DNA of 24,922 bases from positions 1 through 24,922 of the forward strand of contig JBNKLQ010000065.1 in NCBI GenBank assembly GCA_050292445.1, read 5' to 3'. The translations under genes were made by a program, and so were the position numbers. The stretch is from Leptofilum sp050292445. Its GTDB lineage: Bacteria; Chloroflexota; Anaerolineae; Promineifilales; Promineifilaceae. Of the stretch, positions 24,618 to 24,922 are shown in pieces; positions within the stretch are counted from its first letter, which is position 1; every line of letters starts with the position of its first letter. Under the pieces are notes generated by a model. That model did no database searches. It saw nothing but the letters and a program-made list of their open reading frames with translations, and was not told the origin of the DNA.

Positions 24618-24824
24618 ATGAATTTCCCCGATACACCGTTCACACAATTCTTATACGCGCTTATTAACACGCCCAGCATTGGCGGGATCATCGTCGGTAT
24701 TTTAGCCTTAACCATTGTTGTTTCCATTTTCCTGACGCTGCGCTGGATTTCTGGCGGAAGCGATGCGGAAGAAATGGAAACCTACGCTTACCCCACCACA
24801 GCTTTGCACCACCATGAATCGTAA
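24618..24824 (+). CDS. Small single-helix membrane protein of the Mo-enzyme operon (68 aa)
   Basis: The 68-residue product from ATG 24618 has one hydrophobic helix (about 20-43, GGIIVGILALTIVVSIFLTL) and a short acidic, His-rich tail ending HHHES. GGAG at 24608-24611 is 6 nt from the ATG at 24618 but abuts the ATG at 24612, so 24618 is the better start. It follows the chaperone gene by only 26 nt. One-helix proteins are often accessory subunits that stabilise membrane complexes. No named family is recognised. Confidence 0.75.
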   Translation: MNFPDTPFTQFLYALINTPSIGGIIVGILALTIVVSIFLTLRWISGGSDAEEMETYAYPTTALHHHES

Positions 24825-24851
24825 GCTGTAAACCGTCATGGACTGCGGGCT

Positions 24852-24922
24852 ATGAGATGGGAACGACACGGCCGTTTCGGCCCTATTCGTACTAGCTTAC
24901 GAGCGAAAGTGACTCTGGGCGT
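24852..24922 (+). CDS. N-terminal fragment of a further gene (possible sensor protein), cut by the window edge
   Basis: From the ATG at 24852 the frame stays open to the edge and reads MRWERHGRFGPIRTSLRAK then VTLGV. A basic stretch followed by the SLRAKVTLGV pattern is typical of the start of the first membrane helix in many histidine kinases and HAMP-domain sensors. The ribosome binding site is weak, and only 23 codons are visible. The start lies 27 nt after the stop of the small membrane protein gene, in the same frame, so it may extend the operon. Confidence 0.5.
   Translation, partial: MRWERHGRFGPIRTSLRAKVTLG

Larger units (their letters stand above)
323..24875. repeat. Highly iterated 8-bp palindrome ACGGCCGT, 39 copies across the window
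   Basis: By hand count the palindrome starts at 323, 1391, 1599, 1870, 3358, 3564, 4155, 4646, 6263, 7120, 8001, 9052, 9605, 9745, 10249, 10406, 11117, 11232, 11892, 12507, 13032, 14038, 14659, 15798, 16217, 16601, 18795, 18949, 20663, 21088, 21499, 22330, 22412, 23110, 23185, 23909, 24187, 24448 and 24868. Thirteen copies extend to AACGGCCGTT. All but the copy at 16601 lie inside genes, on both strands. In plus-strand genes it is mostly read as Thr-Ala-Val or x-Gly-Arg. Confidence 0.9.

Noticed and set aside
16663..24824. Assignment of the operon as alternative complex III
   Set aside because: The Mo-type and FeS subunits are separate genes, the four FeS cysteines of the A subunit are intact, the large cytochrome is tetraheme and duplicated, and ActD/ActF-like genes are absent.
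24870..24882. GGCCG-TTT-CGGCC hairpin near the right edge as a terminator
   Set aside because: It lies inside an open frame that begins at 24852, includes an ACGGCCGT copy, and has no T-run.

Overview
The window looks like a chromosomal segment of a Chloroflexota bacterium, probably Anaerolineae-like. This is inferred from gene content: a MalT-type LuxR/STAND regulator, an F420-type LLM oxidoreductase, a BadF-type kinase and a Psr/Act-type respiratory operon. It is not proven by any marker gene. Base composition is moderate-to-high GC and coding density is high. The longest stretch without a gene is about 245 bases (16417-16662). I saw no rRNA, tRNA, CRISPR array or insertion sequence. A strong genome-style signature runs through the whole window: the 8-bp palindrome ACGGCCGT occurs 39 times by my hand count, where well under one copy would be expected by chance.

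Left part (1-6154). A CPBP-family membrane protease (minus strand) is cut by the window edge. Next come a 71-residue conserved-looking small protein and a ~900-residue MalT-like transcriptional activator (both minus). Divergent from these is a 720-residue cysteine-containing protein of unknown function.

Middle part (6220-14585) is mainly a minus-strand set of carbohydrate and redox genes: a BadF/N-acetylglucosamine-kinase-like ATPase coupled to a GH4 glycosidase, a Gfo/Idh/MocA dehydrogenase, a TolB-like beta-propeller protein, an LLM/F420-type oxidoreductase and a doubly deleted aldo/keto reductase remnant. A lone plus-strand molybdenum hydroxylase large subunit (CoxL/XDH family, form II-type loop) is inserted among them without its FeS and FAD partners.

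Right part (14655-24922) is the most interesting. A two-component system (OmpR-type regulator and histidine kinase, minus) is divergent from a seven-gene plus-strand operon: a tetraheme lipoprotein cytochrome made of two 218-residue repeats, a diheme cytochrome, a Tat-exported molybdopterin oxidoreductase, a four-cluster ferredoxin subunit, an NrfD/PsrC-like quinone-reactive membrane subunit, a TorD-type chaperone fused to a ferredoxin and zinc-ribbon-like tail, and a one-helix small membrane protein. The intergenic region holds four TGAC direct repeats at 10-11 bp spacing, the kind of array OmpR-family regulators bind. The neighbouring two-component system is therefore the obvious candidate regulator. 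The likely picture is an outward-facing complex that moves electrons between an unknown substrate, the quinone pool and multiheme cytochromes. Its catalytic subunit carries Asn where psr/phs-type enzymes usually have the Mo-ligating Cys, so the substrate cannot be assigned. Just after this operon the first 23 codons of another gene (possibly a sensor protein) run off the right edge.
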